Positions 48,045-60,389 of a stretch of DNA of 64,000 nucleotides are shown piece after piece. Numbering within the stretch: position 1 is the first letter of the stretch; each line of letters starts with the position of its first letter. This DNA is from Cryptomeria japonica (lineage: Eukaryota > Streptophyta > Pinopsida > Cupressales > Cupressaceae): assembly GCF_030272615.1 (NCBI RefSeq), contig NC_081405.1:571951752-572015751 (forward strand). The letters are read 5' to 3'. The notes under the pieces were generated by a model. The model worked only from the letters and a program-made list of their open reading frames with translations. It was not told where the DNA came from and searched no databases. Made by a program: the position numbers and the translations under genes.

Positions 48045-49532
48045 TGTTGGCATAACTGTTGGTGTTGTCACAACTGGTTCATCAGTTAGTATTGTCATTG
48101 ATGACCAACACTTACCGGTGAATAAGGCCAAGCTCATAGACAAGGAGGTGTGGTAAACCTCAATGGTTTACTCATGGCTGCAAACAGTATGGAGGATTCA
48201 ATTCTTCCCTAATATGCATCATTGACACACTTAAGCAATGTGTTGGTCGAAGAATAATTGGTTGAAGTATAAACAAAGTAGTTGACCGATCAGTCAAGCA
48301 TACGATAGGTGTTGAGATCAGTTTATTAAACAAGCAGTTGAAATGATGATGCAGTCACAAGAGGTGACTCAAATTGTAGTTTAGTAGTCATATGCATGAC
48401 TGAAACACTCTAGACAGACAGGTGATCAGTCTGGTTGATAATCAGTGACCGGTGGCAAAAGATGAAGAGTTACACCAGTGAATCGATGATACAGGTTGAA
48501 GAATTCTATCCACCAAGAATCTTAGAGCAGTGAGCGGTAAGCTAGATGCGATGACCAAAGGTGAGTCGGTCATGGTGAGATATCATAAAAAAAAACTGCT
48601 AGTGAAGTCTATAGCAGTTAACAACCAGTTAAGGTGAGATTTGTGTGGATTTTTCGGTTCGCATTAAAAAGGCAGAACACGACCCAGAAGTTGGTAGAAT
48701 TATGAGTTACGGTGGCAGATAAGGATGAGTTGTTGGCGAGATTGATGGAGAGCACGTAGAGAAAGTGCGAGAAGATTTGAATTTCAAATCTACCAAGTGT
48801 TAGATATAAACTCATTTAGGAATCAATACGTATGTATCAACAAAACATGGTATAAAGGTTTTTGGCAAAAACCAAAAAGTTTGATCATAAAATTGCTAAG
48901 TACAATTTTGAAGAGAGGCGATCTAGCAAGGTGAGAAGAGTGCAGAACTACTAAGTGAATAGAAGAGTGGTGAAGAGAGTGTGTAGAGTTTAGATAGTGT
49001 GAAGAGTAGAGAAAGAATGCAGAGAACCATTAGAGTGCAGAGCAAGTGAAATGCAAAGCACCAGTAGAGTGTAGAGCAAGTGAAATGCAAAGCACTAGTA
49101 GAGTGCAGAGCAAGTGTAATTGACGGTCAAAACAAAAAGATTCAATTGGATTTGATTAAGCTAAGAGTAGCTACTATAGCAGATCATTCTCTTTGTTGTT
49201 GTCTAATAATTACAATAAAATCCCTTAACCTGGTGGCACCTAACAGTGTCTTTGTAATCTCCTAACAGGGATGGCTCCTCACTGGGCGTACTCCAGAAGA
49301 GTGCAAATTTTGTGAGTTTCTATTCACATCGTGGTTTTCTCTCATTTGGGTTTCCACGTGATAAATCTTGGTAGTCATGTGTGTTTGATTTTATGTGTGC
49401 ATGTTTCTTATTAATGTTGCTTATACTGATAAGTGTTAAGTTTGAATATAAACTTTGATTAAGGTTAGTTTTGGTAAAAACCGATATAGTGTTGATTCAC
49501 CCCTCCCCTCTTAGCACTGGTTGGGACTAACA
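48045..49532 (+). repeat. 3' LTR (1,488 bp)
   Basis: Starts TGTTGGCATAA, ends GGGACTAACA. Shorter than the 5' LTR through a deletion between two AAATCCCTTAACC words near 49215. Confidence 0.94.
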
Positions 49533-50433
49533 GGATCTGCCTTGTGAATTTGAGGAAAAGTTGTTGCAACTGTGTTGAAAGTGTCCATGGTCCTCCGAAA
49601 AATCCGCGAAACGAAAAGGGTTTCTCCATCTCTACAAATGAAGCACAAACCTGCAATTACAACTATGCACCTAAAACCTACACACACACAAAAGAGGGGA
49701 AGAGGGGTTGTGGATAGGGGTTTGCCTCAGTCAAACCCCGGTTGAGGAATCAACCTTGAAAGAAAGTAATTGAAAATTCTTGAATGTAAACAATGGAAAT
49801 ATATACCTTGTAGATCTGCAATTTGTTGATAATGGTTGCTTTGCATCTTGAATGTAATCATAAATGTTGTATGCAATGGAATGTAACATGACAAAATGCT
49901 AACACACACACATGCTTGCAAATTAGTGTTGGAAATGTTTCTCCAATGGATAAATGAAGAAGACACATGGAGAAGAAGACTTGATGGATGCTTGATGACT
50001 CGAATGCTTGAACTTTGCCTATTGTGTATATTTCTTCCTTTGTCTATTTTGTATCATCACTTCATGTATCCAAATGAGAGGACCAACTCCCTTTTATACA
50101 TGCCTCAGAAGTTCAATTCACCAAAGGTCGACATCAGGGAAGTTCGGAATCCTGAAATGGAGATGGGACTGGAGGGACCTATCTTGGGACCACCCAAAGG
50201 GGGGGGACATGGGCACCGCACCCTTGTCCTAGAGGGGACAGAGCTGCCACGCCCTTGTCCTACCCTATCTTGGGGTCCAGACAAGGTCCTAAGGTCATCT
50301 CAGAGCTTTAACAAGGAGAGGTTCAAGGTGGAAATGCAGAGAGAAGTCCCAATTGTGAAGGAAGATGTTGTCGCCAAGGTGAGGACCTCAAATATGGTTA
50401 AAATTGCTAGGGTCACAATTTTATGACACTAAA
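49533..50433 (-). repeat. LTR of the Gypsy-like element, part right of the nested insertion
   Basis: The first five bases are the GGATC target-site copy, then the sequence continues the LTR as in 55198-56092 down to CACTAAA. Open frames here are incidental. Confidence 0.93.
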
Positions 50434-50448
50434 TTTAGCCCCCACTTT
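50434..50448 (-). other. Polypurine tract of the Gypsy-like element
   Basis: On the minus strand AAAGTGGGGGCTAAA lies directly before the LTR. Confidence 0.85.
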
Positions 50449-50860
50449 AGCGGGAGTATGGCTTACGGCAGTACTGCCGGTAAAGTAGAATAAATAGAAA
50501 TGAAGATGAGAGATGCAAAGCGAGATTACAAGGAGCATAAGATGTCACCAATCTTGAGGAACAAAATCCCCCAATCTTAGGATCTTAACTCACTCAAACA
50601 TATGCAAGAACACACAAAACAAAGAGGAACAAGACACACAAAACAAAACAAAGAGCAAAAGACACACAACAAAGACAAGACACAAGACCACAAACCAATT
50701 AGCCGAAGAGGCCCCAATACTTAGATGTATCAACAACTAATTGAAACACAGACAAATGCCATCACATGAAACAGAAAGCTTATATCATCGATGGACCATC
50801 AATAGTAAAACTATGGGTTCATGAGAGGAAGAAGAGAGAGGACATGAATACACACTTTGG

Positions 50861-50980
50861 TGATCCATGGGAAGAAAGGCGAACAAAGAGAACCATGGAC
50901 ATCTCGCCCCTAAAACTAGGTGATCCATGGAGAGAAGAACATGGAAATATAGCCCCCAAAGTTTATCTGGGTGATCCATG
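50861..50980. repeat. Short tandem repeat, 60/51-bp period
   Basis: TGATCCATGG occurs at 50861, 50921 and (as TGATCCATG) 50972. Partly conserved flanks contain GAAGAA..GG and CGCCCC/AGCCCCC AAA. Confidence 0.7.
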
Positions 50981-51065
50981 TAAGGGAGGAGAGTGAGAAC
51001 ACCATTAGTTCTACCCAACCTTAAGTGTGTGTGTGTGTGCAAGTGAGGTTCGAAGTGCCTCATAG

Positions 51066-51398
51066 GAGTCTATGCCTGAGTACACTACAACTTGTATGCA
51101 TAGTACAAGAGTCAAAAAGGCGTGATATCTCACTCTAAGAGTCTATGCTCTGGTTCTGAGAATAATCACCCTGCATAAGAGAAAAGTGGCGTCATCTCTC
51201 TCTAAGAGTCTGTGCTCTAGTTCTGAGAATAACCCACTATACAAGAGAAAAAACAACATCACCTCACTCTAAGAGTTTGTGCTCTAGTTCTGAGGATGAC
51301 CTATTGTACAAGGAAAAAGTGAGGACATCTTGCTCTAAGAGGCTACCCTCTGGTTCCAAGAATGTCCCACTGTACAATGCACAAGATAAGTATAGTAC
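51066..51398. repeat. 67-bp minisatellite, about five units
   Basis: CTCTAAGAG recurs at 51133, 51200, 51267 and 51333, that is every 67, 67 and 66 bases. Each is followed by TCT(A/G)TGCTCT(G/A)GTTCTGAG and a variable ACAAGAGAAAA part. A more degenerate unit precedes at 51066. Confidence 0.9.
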
Positions 51399-51967
51399 AA
51401 AGGAGCGGTGTGGGTGCCCCCCCCTTAAGATGTCAACATAGGTTGATGTTGATATCTTAAGGAAAGTAGAACAAGGATACCTACCTTCATCACACAAAAG
51501 ATATCCACTATGAAATGTCATAAATCCAAGCAAGAGAGGGACTACTCTTCGATGTAGGATAAGATAGTTGAAAAGAGATATCTTGTTGTAAGTGTAACAA
51601 AGATCCTTGGAGGAGAAGAGATCTTTGTTCAAAAGACATCTACCCCCAAGAGGAGTTGTCTTAGACAAATATAACATCTTCTAGAATGAAGCGCAAAAGA
51701 GAACAAGAATTCAATCCTTCCTCCTATTGCTAGGTGGAAGGGATTCTTAATGAAGGATGACTCACTTTTATCCCAATGGGGATAGGTGAATTTATTATAG
51801 ATGCATATTACCAAGTGTGATAGAGATTGTAGTCAAGGAATTACACCTATTGTATAAGAGAGAACCTTTGAGTGAACAACAACAATTCCACACAAGAGAT
51901 GACATCAAGTAATAAAACTCACACTATCCACAACTCACACTATCCACAACATAGGAAAGAGTGGATC

Positions 51968-52069
<102 letters not shown>

Positions 52070-53149
52070 ATTGCCCGCGAAGTGTAGGGACAATGAGAAG
52101 AGCTTACACAATCTTCTAGAGAGAGATTAAACATAAGCAAATGCACAATGTACTTTCATGAATGTATGGGAGGAAATACATTAGTATATGTAAAATACAC
52201 ATCTCAAGAAGTGGTAATCTTTGAAATAAAGAGAGAAAAAACATCACATATTCCCCAAGGGGGATTAATCATAAAAAAATACCATTGTAAGAAATGATAA
52301 TTACATATGAAAAATGCAGCCCCTAAAGGAAATAATGATACATGCGAAAAATGAGGGAAAATACTTACCCCAAAAGTGAGGAAGACAAAGACAAACATTA
52401 CACATCTTCTAATGGTGAGTATTGAAAAAGATATACCTTCCTAGTGGAACAAATCCTCGCAAGGAAGGGATACATACTTCTCAAGAGATCATTCCATGCC
52501 AAGGGGCATATCCTGCTTGCTAATAATTGAGACCGTAGAAGAGGTAAGTTTCCAAGAGAATGAAGGAAAGAGAAAAATATCACTACTCATTAAAGAAACT
52601 GCTCTTTAGCAAAGATAAAAACCAAAGAACAATTATATGCTCACATAGGAATGATTATTATGCTAGAAAAGAGATCTAATAATGTATAATGCACCAAGAA
52701 AGAATGAGGAAAAATGAACTTCATGTTGCTGCCCCGAAGTATGTAAAGTTGAAACAACACCGCCACAAATGATAAAAAGCTCCCAACTAAGTTGACTATT
52801 TATGTGATAAGGGTGAGGAGCAACATGAAGAAAAAAAGAAGTGCTAAGGCACTATTTTGATGTCAAGGAAGACAACTAGATCTATTGTAAGAGAAATTCA
52901 TGCAAGGTCATATTGCTTTTGAACAAATTTCTTATATGCATAACATTTACCAAGAGAATGTGAATGTGAATAATGAAAAATTCAATATTCAATACCTTTC
53001 ACTTGCTTAAGATTTTTGTTTTGAGGAGGAAAGGAAATGTTCCTATCATATTTCAATTTCCAATAGATTCATGCAACTAGTCTTTCAGGATGATAGATAT
53101 CGTCTTGACATAAAGGAGACGAGTGAGTAGAAGGAGGTTTATCATCCAC

Positions 53150-53716
53150 ATTTCTAATTTTGCCACTGTTTATGCCATCTTGAATACATTTTAGAAAATT
53201 AGGGTAATCATCAGCATTATGGTCATGGGTTTGATGAAATGAACAAAAAGGACGTTTTGAAGAAGAAGCATTCTTGCGGGTTCTTTTGATTTGTTGTTTT
53301 TAAAGATAATTTTCAAAATTTTGGAGCCTAAGGAGTTCATCTGTAGAAAGAGGAGCATTATTTCCTAGGCCTTTTGTAGTAGTGTGTGTAGGAAGATTTA
53401 TAGGGACATGAATTCCTTGCTCAAATTTCCCAATTATGTGTCCTTTAAAACCTTGTTTTGTGATGATATGAAAGCCACGACTATAAGAATGTTGCAATTG
53501 ACTAGATGGAGGAACAAGATCATGAATTTCTTTGAAATCTGATGTGTATGGGGGAAGAAAAGGATTTGTAAATGAAGGAGTATCATGTGAAATGACACTC
53601 TCTTTTCCTTTATCAAGATTATCCTTTGTGGGGGATTGGGGATGAACATATTCATCATCTAGAAGCTCATTTTTAGTTATTTCTATGTGAGAGGAAAGAT
53701 CATGAATAAAATGCAT
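53150..53716 (-). pseudogene. Gag-like fragment, Gypsy type, C-terminal part
   Basis: A minus-strand frame (53716 to 53300) is followed after one stop (TAA at 53299-53297) by a basic segment and a motif like FCSFHQTHDHNADDYPNFLK (about 53275-53195), then IQDGINSGKI. In plant Gypsy Gag proteins such a CxxH...GH..DDC..LK..IQ.LI..G pattern marks the C-terminal zinc-binding region. Here the usual final Cys is Tyr and the GH is DH, so metal binding is probably lost. No protease or polymerase follows. Assignment rests on this motif only. Confidence 0.6.
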
Positions 53717-53817
53717 GACATCCTCCTCCCTACATATACTTTGATGTTGAAGATAGGTCTTAGGAGAATAAGGAGGATCTAAAGATGTAAGAATGTTAAT
53801 GTTTTGGTTTTGCCCCC

Positions 53818-54246
53818 TTACTCAAGGGTATGTGTAGAAGAAGATGGGTCCTTGTCACTTTCCAATGCTTGCACTTGTTTAAAGAGATAATTGGTTAAAG
53901 CATTAGGTCTCATCTCATCGACATAAGATACCCTAGGAGAGGTACAAGGGTTAGGATCTTTAGGTTTAGGATCTACAAAAGCCTTAAGGTGATTAAAATA
54001 GGAAATGCATTTTGTTAACATCGTCACCATAATGCAACATAAATGATACAAGAAAGCTTTGAGATCTAATTGAAAAGAAAATAATTTGGAAATCCTAACA
54101 ACACAATATGACCAAGTGCTATGAATAAAGAGAAGCAACAAGAAATGAAAGAAACTCTTATTTGACACATGATTGTAGTAAATATATGCAAAAAGCAATG
54201 TGATCATATTCGAAAGAGCAAGTAAATCCAATTTATTAATTTCCAT
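53818..54246 (-). CDS. Uncharacterised 142-codon ORF, possible gag N-terminal remnant
   Basis: Same strand as and upstream (in gene sense) of the gag-like fragment, between it and the primer site. The N-terminal half is hydrophobic; the C-terminal half is polar (DPKPKDPNPCTSPRVSYVDE). I recognise no domain. Position suggests it once belonged to gag, but it may be chance. Confidence 0.25.
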   Translation of the reverse strand: MEINKLDLLALSNMITLLFAYIYYNHVSNKSFFHFLLLLFIHSTWSYCVVRISKLFSFQLDLKAFLYHLCCIMVTMLTKCISYFNHLKAFVDPKPKDPNPCTSPRVSYVDEMRPNALTNYLFKQVQALESDKDPSSSTHTLE

Positions 54247-54866
54247 TGAAAGTCTTATTTAAAATCTTAATTTGCTGGAAAAGAAGATCTAAAATTAGGC
54301 CCTTTTTATGAAAATTAATTGAAAATTTGAATTTGTGTTCGACCTTAGGAGGTGTTAAAATTGATATAGTATGCCAATTTTCTGGATTTAAGTAGAAAAA
54401 TACAGTCAATTCCGTCTCTCGAAATTTTGGGAAAAAAGCCAGGGACTGTGTTGAAAATGCACATGGTCTGACCAACTTTTTTTGAAATTTTTCAGGGATG
54501 ATAGATATTATGATTTTATTGCAGAATCCAAAAAAAATAGCTGATTTGGAGATATGTAGATCGATCAAATTGGTAGTCAAAGGTCGAAAATAAAAGAATT
54601 TTAAAAATTAGGGTTTTGTTGTTTAACCACTGAATTTTCAGAATAACAAGGCATATTTGAATTGCAATTCTGAAATAAAAACCATATCTAAAACAAGCAA
54701 TTAAAATTTTGCACTTCACAAGCTTAATGTTCACAAAATGAAAAATTAGGGTTTCAATGCAATTAACCACTAAAATTTGCAAATAGATCAAACATGGAAA
54801 AGAAAATTTGAAATTCAAATTGCACTTAATCAGATCTAATAATGAGAATTTAGAATTAATGTGTAA

Positions 54867-54882
54867 GACGTCGGGTCCACCA
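54867..54882 (-). other. Primer binding site of the Gypsy-like element
   Basis: On the minus strand TGGTGGACCCGACGTC lies three bases after the LTR end. It starts TGG, as required to pair with a tRNA CCA end. It is not the initiator-Met site used by the copia elements here; I cannot name the tRNA. Confidence 0.7.
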
Positions 54883-54885
54883 AAA

Positions 54886-56092
54886 TGTAAAGTGGAAAAG
54901 TAGATCCTAGTGACTCCCCACCTAGGAGAGAAAAAGAAATCCACTAGGATGATTTTCACTTGGAAAGACTTTACATTCAAAAGAGGGGCTTGAATCCACT
55001 AGATCCAAATCCAAGGGAAACAAGGATGTGAATTCCAAGTGGATTGCAAGGGTTGAAGTGTGATTTACCCTCTTTTGTAAATGAGAAAGTTGACTTGTTG
55101 ACTATGTAGAAAATAAAGATAAAATGAGTGAAATGAGGGGCTACCGGTTCGGGATCACATTGTAACTTTGGATATGAGATATCTAGATTGGTATGGATCT
55201 GCCCTGTGAATTTGAGGAAAAGTTGTCGGGATCGTGCTGAAGTGTCCATGGTCCTCAAAAAAATCCACGAAACGAAAAGGGTTTCTCCATCTCTACAAAT
55301 GAAGCCCAAACCTACAATTATAGTTGCACACCTACAACCTACACACAAAAAAGAGGGGAAGAAGGGTTGTGGATAGGGGTTTGCCTCGGTCAAACCCCGG
55401 TTGAGGAATCAACCTTGAAAGAAAGTAATTGCAAATGCTTGAATGTAAACAATGGAAATGTATACCTTGTAAATCTGCAATTTGTTGATAATGGTTGCTT
55501 TGCTTCTTGAATATAGTCACAAATGTTGTATGGAATTGCATGTAACATGACAAAACCCTAACACACACATATGCTTGCAAATGAATGTTGTAAATGTTGC
55601 TCCAATGGATAAATGAAGAAGACACATGGAGAAGAATACTTGATGGATGTTTGAAGACTTGAATGCCTGAATTTCGCCTATTGTGTATATTTCTTCCTTT
55701 GTCTCTTTTGTATCGCCCCTTCATGTATCCAAATGAGAGGACTAACTCCCTTTTATACATGCCTCAGAGGATCAATTCACCAAAGGCCGACATCGGGGAA
55801 GTTCAGAATCCCGAAATGTAGATAGGACCAGAGGGACCTATCTTGGGACCACCCAAGAGGGGGGGATAGGGGCACCATGCCCCTATCCTAGGGGGGACAG
55901 GGGTGCCACTCCCTTGTCCTACCCTATCTTGGGGTCCGGACAGGGTCTTGAGGTCATCTTAGGGCTTTAACAAGGAGAGGTTCAAGGTGGAAATGCAGAG
56001 AGAAGTCCCAGTAGGGAAGGAAGATGTTGTCGCCAAGGTGAGGACCTCAAATGTGGTTAAAATTGCTAGGGTCACAATTTTATGGCACTATA
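54886..56092 (-). repeat. Intact LTR of the Gypsy-like element (5' LTR in minus sense, 1,207 bp)
   Basis: Starts TGTAAAGTGG, ends CACTATA (probably CACTACA originally, as in the solo LTR at 19742-20920). Matches both halves of the split LTR. Confidence 0.93.
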
Positions 56093-56097
56093 GTTAG
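56093..56097. repeat. Target-site duplication GTTAG (right)
   Basis: Matches 41587-41591. Confidence 0.85.
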
Positions 56098-58589
56098 AAT
56101 ATATATTACTTTAATTTCCTAGAAGAGCTTAAACATTTATAAATATTCACATATCAAGATATTTAAATCTGCTATAAAAGGGTTGTTTGATTTAATCTAC
56201 GTACCCCTATTCTATGCTTGTATAAATTATACTATATTTAAATAGTTCGAGCAAGCATAATCTGTATGAGAATATATTACTAATTTATATTTAGACATAA
56301 TAATTTTCTAGACCTAGTTTGTTCTTATATATCCGTATCAGACACATGACCTTGTTGATGAAAAATGAAATAAATGAGTCCTAGACGATTTTGTTTTACA
56401 AGGTAAGATCATGATGACTGATCACTACTTGCTAACAAGTATGTTTGGGCTAATAACCACTAGTATAATGTTTTAGGAGCACAAGCCCTCCATCCCTTAT
56501 CTCAAGTTTGTTGAGGAGAAGGAAATAACAAAAATTAAAGTTTATTTTTTGTCTACGACACATACCTTAAAATTGCTCGTTTGGACTGTTATATTATATT
56601 GTTTTCCCTATCTTAAAATCATCATAGACACGTTCTTGGAACCTATTGCTATCTAGCTTGTTATAGCATAACCTTGTGGAACTGTTATAAATTATTCCAA
56701 TAGGATTGTCTAATTGAAAAATATCAATTTGACATATGTTAAATGTCTTTATCAAGAATAAGTGGAATTTACTTTAAACTAAACATTGAGATTTGTGTAT
56801 AATTATTATAAGCTTTCCAACAAATCATTTTTACAATTATAAGAGGGAATTAGACTCCAAGAATTCAATTTTTTGCATAGAACAATTATGGGTGAAACAA
56901 ATATCCAACATAACAAATTTATAAGTCTTATCATTATGTGATACAACAATGCATCAAGTTGGATGATTTTGCTTCTTATTACAAAAATATTTTATCTACT
57001 TAATTAGTAAAGAGCTAGTTAAAACAAACAAAAAGATTGAACATTACTATAGTCGACATGTAAGGAAATAGTGATGCATTACTCCTAGAGGTGCTCTAAC
57101 GAGAATCTTTAAAATTTTGAAAGAAAAAATGATAGGTTAGGGTTTCACATAATTGTTCCAAAGACGATTCCCATTTAAATTTCTAATAGATCAAAGAGAT
57201 CCTACTTTTTAATTGTACCCAAACATCTTAACCTCAAAAATTCCACATATTTACATCTAGTTCAAAACTTGGAGCTTAAGTGAAGCACATGATTGAACAA
57301 CCAAAATCATCTGCTACAATAACTAAAGTGAAGTGAAACAATACAAAAAAAATTAGATGGCGAGAGAAAAAACCAATTTTGTATTTTTTCCACCACTTGA
57401 ATAGAGTGGCAAATCAAAGCAGATTTAATGGATAGAAAAATCTATTGTATTCTAGATTCACCGCACATGCTCATCATGAGGTATCAAGAAGAAAATATGA
57501 AAGTAAGGGTGAGAAACATGCATTATTTAGATTAAAAACCATTGATAACCATCATCCATGTCCCATGTTGGAGTAACGTTCAAATAATGTACCCCTTTGA
57601 CTTGTTGCTTCAAGCCCCACCTCTCTCCTTTAGTGAGTCGACTTAATTTTTTGATAATATTTTTGTAGCTTTAGATGATATTTTTGCAGCCTATATTAAC
57701 TACGTCATAAGATAACCTTGTACTTCAACAACGTAGTTTTCCTACAAGCACTACATAAAGACTATAATATTTTTTCGATACATTAATTTGGCACTAAGGG
57801 GGCCATACTCAAAATACATAAACAAATTTACATCAACAACAAGCCAAAAAAGCCAAAAAGTGATTGCATTGCATAAAATATCCACTCCATCAAACCAATA
57901 TTATCCACCACCTCCTCCATTATTTCTAGTCTTGTTGATGCCATAGGGAGGGCCAAGGTTATAGGTTTGCCCACCACCCTCAAGGCACTCATAATCTCCT
58001 TAGGAGCATAATGTTTCTGCTCACTTGCAACTGTCAATTGTCTTCTTCTTCATCCATTTTGCCAGATTAAAAGGGGTATCCATGGGCCATTCATAAGGGA
58101 GGGTGAGCCATGACCAAACCCCTTCAACTAAGCAAATCTTGAGCCAAGTGACTACCATGTCAAGTCAATATTGCATATCCACGCATCATGTTGCCCTCAC
58201 CAACTTCTACATTAATCATGAGCCTATAGTAACAAGACTCTGAAAAGAGAAGCAATATCAATGTTAACCCTAAATTGGTAAGTTGAGGATAGGAAGATCA
58301 TCCCTAGGATCCCCTTAATGGCCCCCATCACCTCCAACTTCATGATATTGAAAATCTTTGTCTAACACGGGTTCTTCACCCATCCATGGAATGCTATCTA
58401 CCTCTATGTAGGTCCTAAGAAAATTGACATGTCCATTGCAAGTAATGCCTTCTCTTGACTCCTCAAGGTAGTTAAAGCCATTTATTGCCACGACGTCTAT
58501 CCCTATTTAAAGACTCCCTCACCTCAAAAATAAATGCCCTGTCATTGGATGCCTTCTCCACTATTCTGATCTCATCATGGCAGACCCAA
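56098..58589. other. Intergenic stretch, no recognisable gene
   Basis: AT-rich up to about 57800, then more balanced. The part from 57800 may continue the degenerate non-LTR element at 58590-59020, but I could not identify a domain in it. Confidence 0.5.
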
Positions 58590-59020
58590 GACGGTCCATC
58601 ATCATATCAATTGACACATTTGCTAGCCTGTTTGCTTCCATGTTTCCCTCTCAGAATATGTGAGAGAGTTTGAAATCATCCAATTAGGACAATTCTTGCC
58701 AAATCCATGGTGGGAGCTTTTTTAGCTTATAATTTGGTGAATCCTTGCACCAAATTGCATTAATAGTATCATCGAGTCTTCTTCTAGGCAAAGTCTCTTG
58801 AACCCCATTCTAATGCATAGGGGATCCCAATCTAAGCTAATTTTATTTCTACTTCAGTATTCTTTCTCATTGGTAATTTTTCAACTTTGATTGCTAAGAT
58901 ACTTCCCTTGTGGTTTCTAAGAACACAAATTACCCTTGACGGGTCTAAATTTCCTCTGGAAGCCCATCAAAGTTTACATTGATCCAACCCTCATCCAATT
59001 GGCTCCATTGGACATTTACT
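58590..59020 (-). pseudogene. RNase H fragment of a non-LTR (LINE-type) retrotransposon or similar
   Basis: On the minus strand, with stops and shifts: EGWINVNFDG (first catalytic Asp), an RVICVLRNHKGSIL-like strand, VEIKLA with the Glu position, IPYALEWG, and near the end SHIFREGNMEANRLANVSID, equivalent to the usual REGN..AD.LA motif with Asp changed to Asn. This order is the plant reverse-transcriptase-associated RNase H domain. No reverse transcriptase was recognised next to it, so it is a truncated 3' fragment. A host RNase H-like gene relic is an alternative. Confidence 0.72.
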
Positions 59021-59480
59021 CTTAGGTTAGTGGAGGGATCAACTTGACTAGTCCCATAAACCGGGGTGTAAACACTGTAATATTACATATTATAAATTAT
59101 GTAATTTTTGCTCAAAATTTTAATTTTGTTTGATGATTGATTGAACTAGTAAAAATAATAAAATTAATATAATTTAATGTTTTACAATGACTATTTACAA
59201 TATGAACCAATAATAATAATAATTTTTTTAAAAAAAATAAAAAATTATTAAATAAGAAAATTAAAAAAAAATTATAAAATTTTTCCTCTCAAATTTCTAT
59301 TCTATATGATGGTTGAACCGCTGAAAATAATTAAGCAACAATTGCTATATAACCTTAAAAAACACAATATTTAAATAAAAATACTATTTTAATTTATAAG
59401 TTAAATTATGATCTCCCTAAAGCTAACTCAACCCACTAAACAATCCAATTAGTATTTTGGAAGAAGAAAGGAGGTCTCGC
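59021..59480. other. AT-rich spacer upstream of COG7
   Basis: From about 59090 to 59400 the sequence is almost entirely A/T with long A and T runs. It separates the repeats from the gene. A scaffold-attachment role is possible but unsupported. Confidence 0.5.
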
Positions 59481-59701
59481 GTGCACCATAATCACCCGGA
59501 CTAATTTAAAAGAGAAAGGAAACATACAATGCCGTATGAGCAGTAGCAGAGGGATCTATACGCTTGAACACAACAGTTGGATGCGACTGGCACAAGAGAA
59601 CTCGTTTGGATGGTACAAGAATGACTACCGATTCTTTACAGAAATCAAAATGTGCAGACTACCCTGCATAATATGATCCCTGCACATCTGGCTCTGGTAA
59701 A

Positions 59702-59713
59702 TGAGTATAAATC
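59702..59713 (+). promoter_or_regulatory. Possible TATA box of COG7
   Basis: TGAGTATAAATC, about 50 bases before the start codon. It would leave a 5' untranslated region of only about 20 bases, so it may be fortuitous. Confidence 0.3.
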
Positions 59714-59756
59714 TTAAGGAGAGAGCGGCTCGACGTGAATTGAAATTTAAGGCAAG

Positions 59757-60041
59757 ATGATGGTGGACTTGAGCAGCTTCTCAGACGGGAAATTCGATGC
59801 AAAGAAGTGGATAAATGGAGCGTGCAAGGCGCGGCATCCGGAAGAAGCGGTTGAAAAGTATCTAGGAGATTTGGAGATGAAATTGCAGGCTGCGTCGGAA
59901 GAAATTGCGGCTTCGTTGGACGAACAGAGCGCTTCTTCACTGCTGAGGGTGCCACGCGCATCGAGGGATGTTATTCGCCTCAGGGACGACGCCCTTGTTC
60001 TGAGATCTGCCGTTTCTGGAATCCTTAACAAGCTCAAAAAG
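59757..60041 (+). CDS. COG7: COG7, first coding exon (conserved oligomeric Golgi complex subunit 7)
   Basis: COG7 is a subunit of lobe B of the COG tethering complex, which captures vesicles for retrograde traffic within the Golgi. The 95 codons begin MMVDLSSFSDGKFDAKKWIN and include RHPEEAVEKYLGDLEMKLQ, EEIAASLDEQSASSLLRVPR and RDVIRLRDDALVLR. This is the highly conserved N-terminus of plant COG7, a predicted coiled-coil region. The first of two adjacent ATGs is used, as in plant homologues. The reading leaves the family pattern right after KLKK, where AAG|GTTCCT gives a phase-0 donor. The remaining 700 or so residues lie beyond a long intron, outside the window. No lesion is visible, so the gene is probably functional. 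Confidence 0.93.
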
Positions 60042-60389
60042 GTTCCTACATTTTCTTTTAAATAAATGTAGATTTGAAAATTTCTCATTTCAAAAGATTG
60101 TTGAATGTACGCCAATGACATGCCATATTTTTGGATGCTTCTTGTTGTAGCCCCTTATCAGCTGTGCAAAGGTTATATTTTCAATTTCTGTTAGCTCATT
60201 TGTCTGAGTATAGAATGGTGTACGTTTCTTGATTTTTTGTTATCCATCTTATTTCACGGTGGTCTAAAACTACTCCGAGAGTCATGAATCCCCGTTCGAT
60301 GCAATAGGCTTAAGTAAACAAAAATGTACCCAAACAAAAATAAAGAATTACTCAGTAACTTGATGCCCTTTCATTGTCTTCTTACATAG

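Larger units (their letters stand above)
41906..49532 (+). mobile_element. Complete but decayed copia element (7.6 kb) nested in a Gypsy-like LTR
   Basis: Order: 5' LTR 1,625 bp, primer site, Gag-Pol with many stops, untranslated tail with repeated purine motifs, polypurine tract, 3' LTR 1,488 bp. Termini are TGTTGGCATAA and GGGACTAACA. It splits the LTR of the surrounding element cleanly and leaves a five-base duplication with one mismatch, so it is the younger of the two. It belongs to the same broad lineage as the element at 35900-40754. Confidence 0.95.

Noticed and set aside
49896-50426. 176-codon + strand ORF
   Set aside because: Entirely inside an LTR of the Gypsy-like element; the frame is not conserved in the other copies (54886-56092, 19742-20920).
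51066-51398. CRISPR-like regular repeats
   Set aside because: The repeats are head-to-tail with diverged units and no unique spacers, in a plant retroelement; this is a minisatellite.
53818-54246. Hydrophobic N-terminus read as a membrane protein
   Set aside because: No charged-residue topology or family pattern; its position in a retroelement internal region makes a gag remnant or chance more likely.
54977-55760. Two minus-strand ORFs of about 140 codons
   Set aside because: Inside the intact LTR of the Gypsy-like element; incidental open frames.
59659-60121. Minus-strand ORFs opposite COG7 exon 1
   Set aside because: Antisense shadows of a well-conserved exon.
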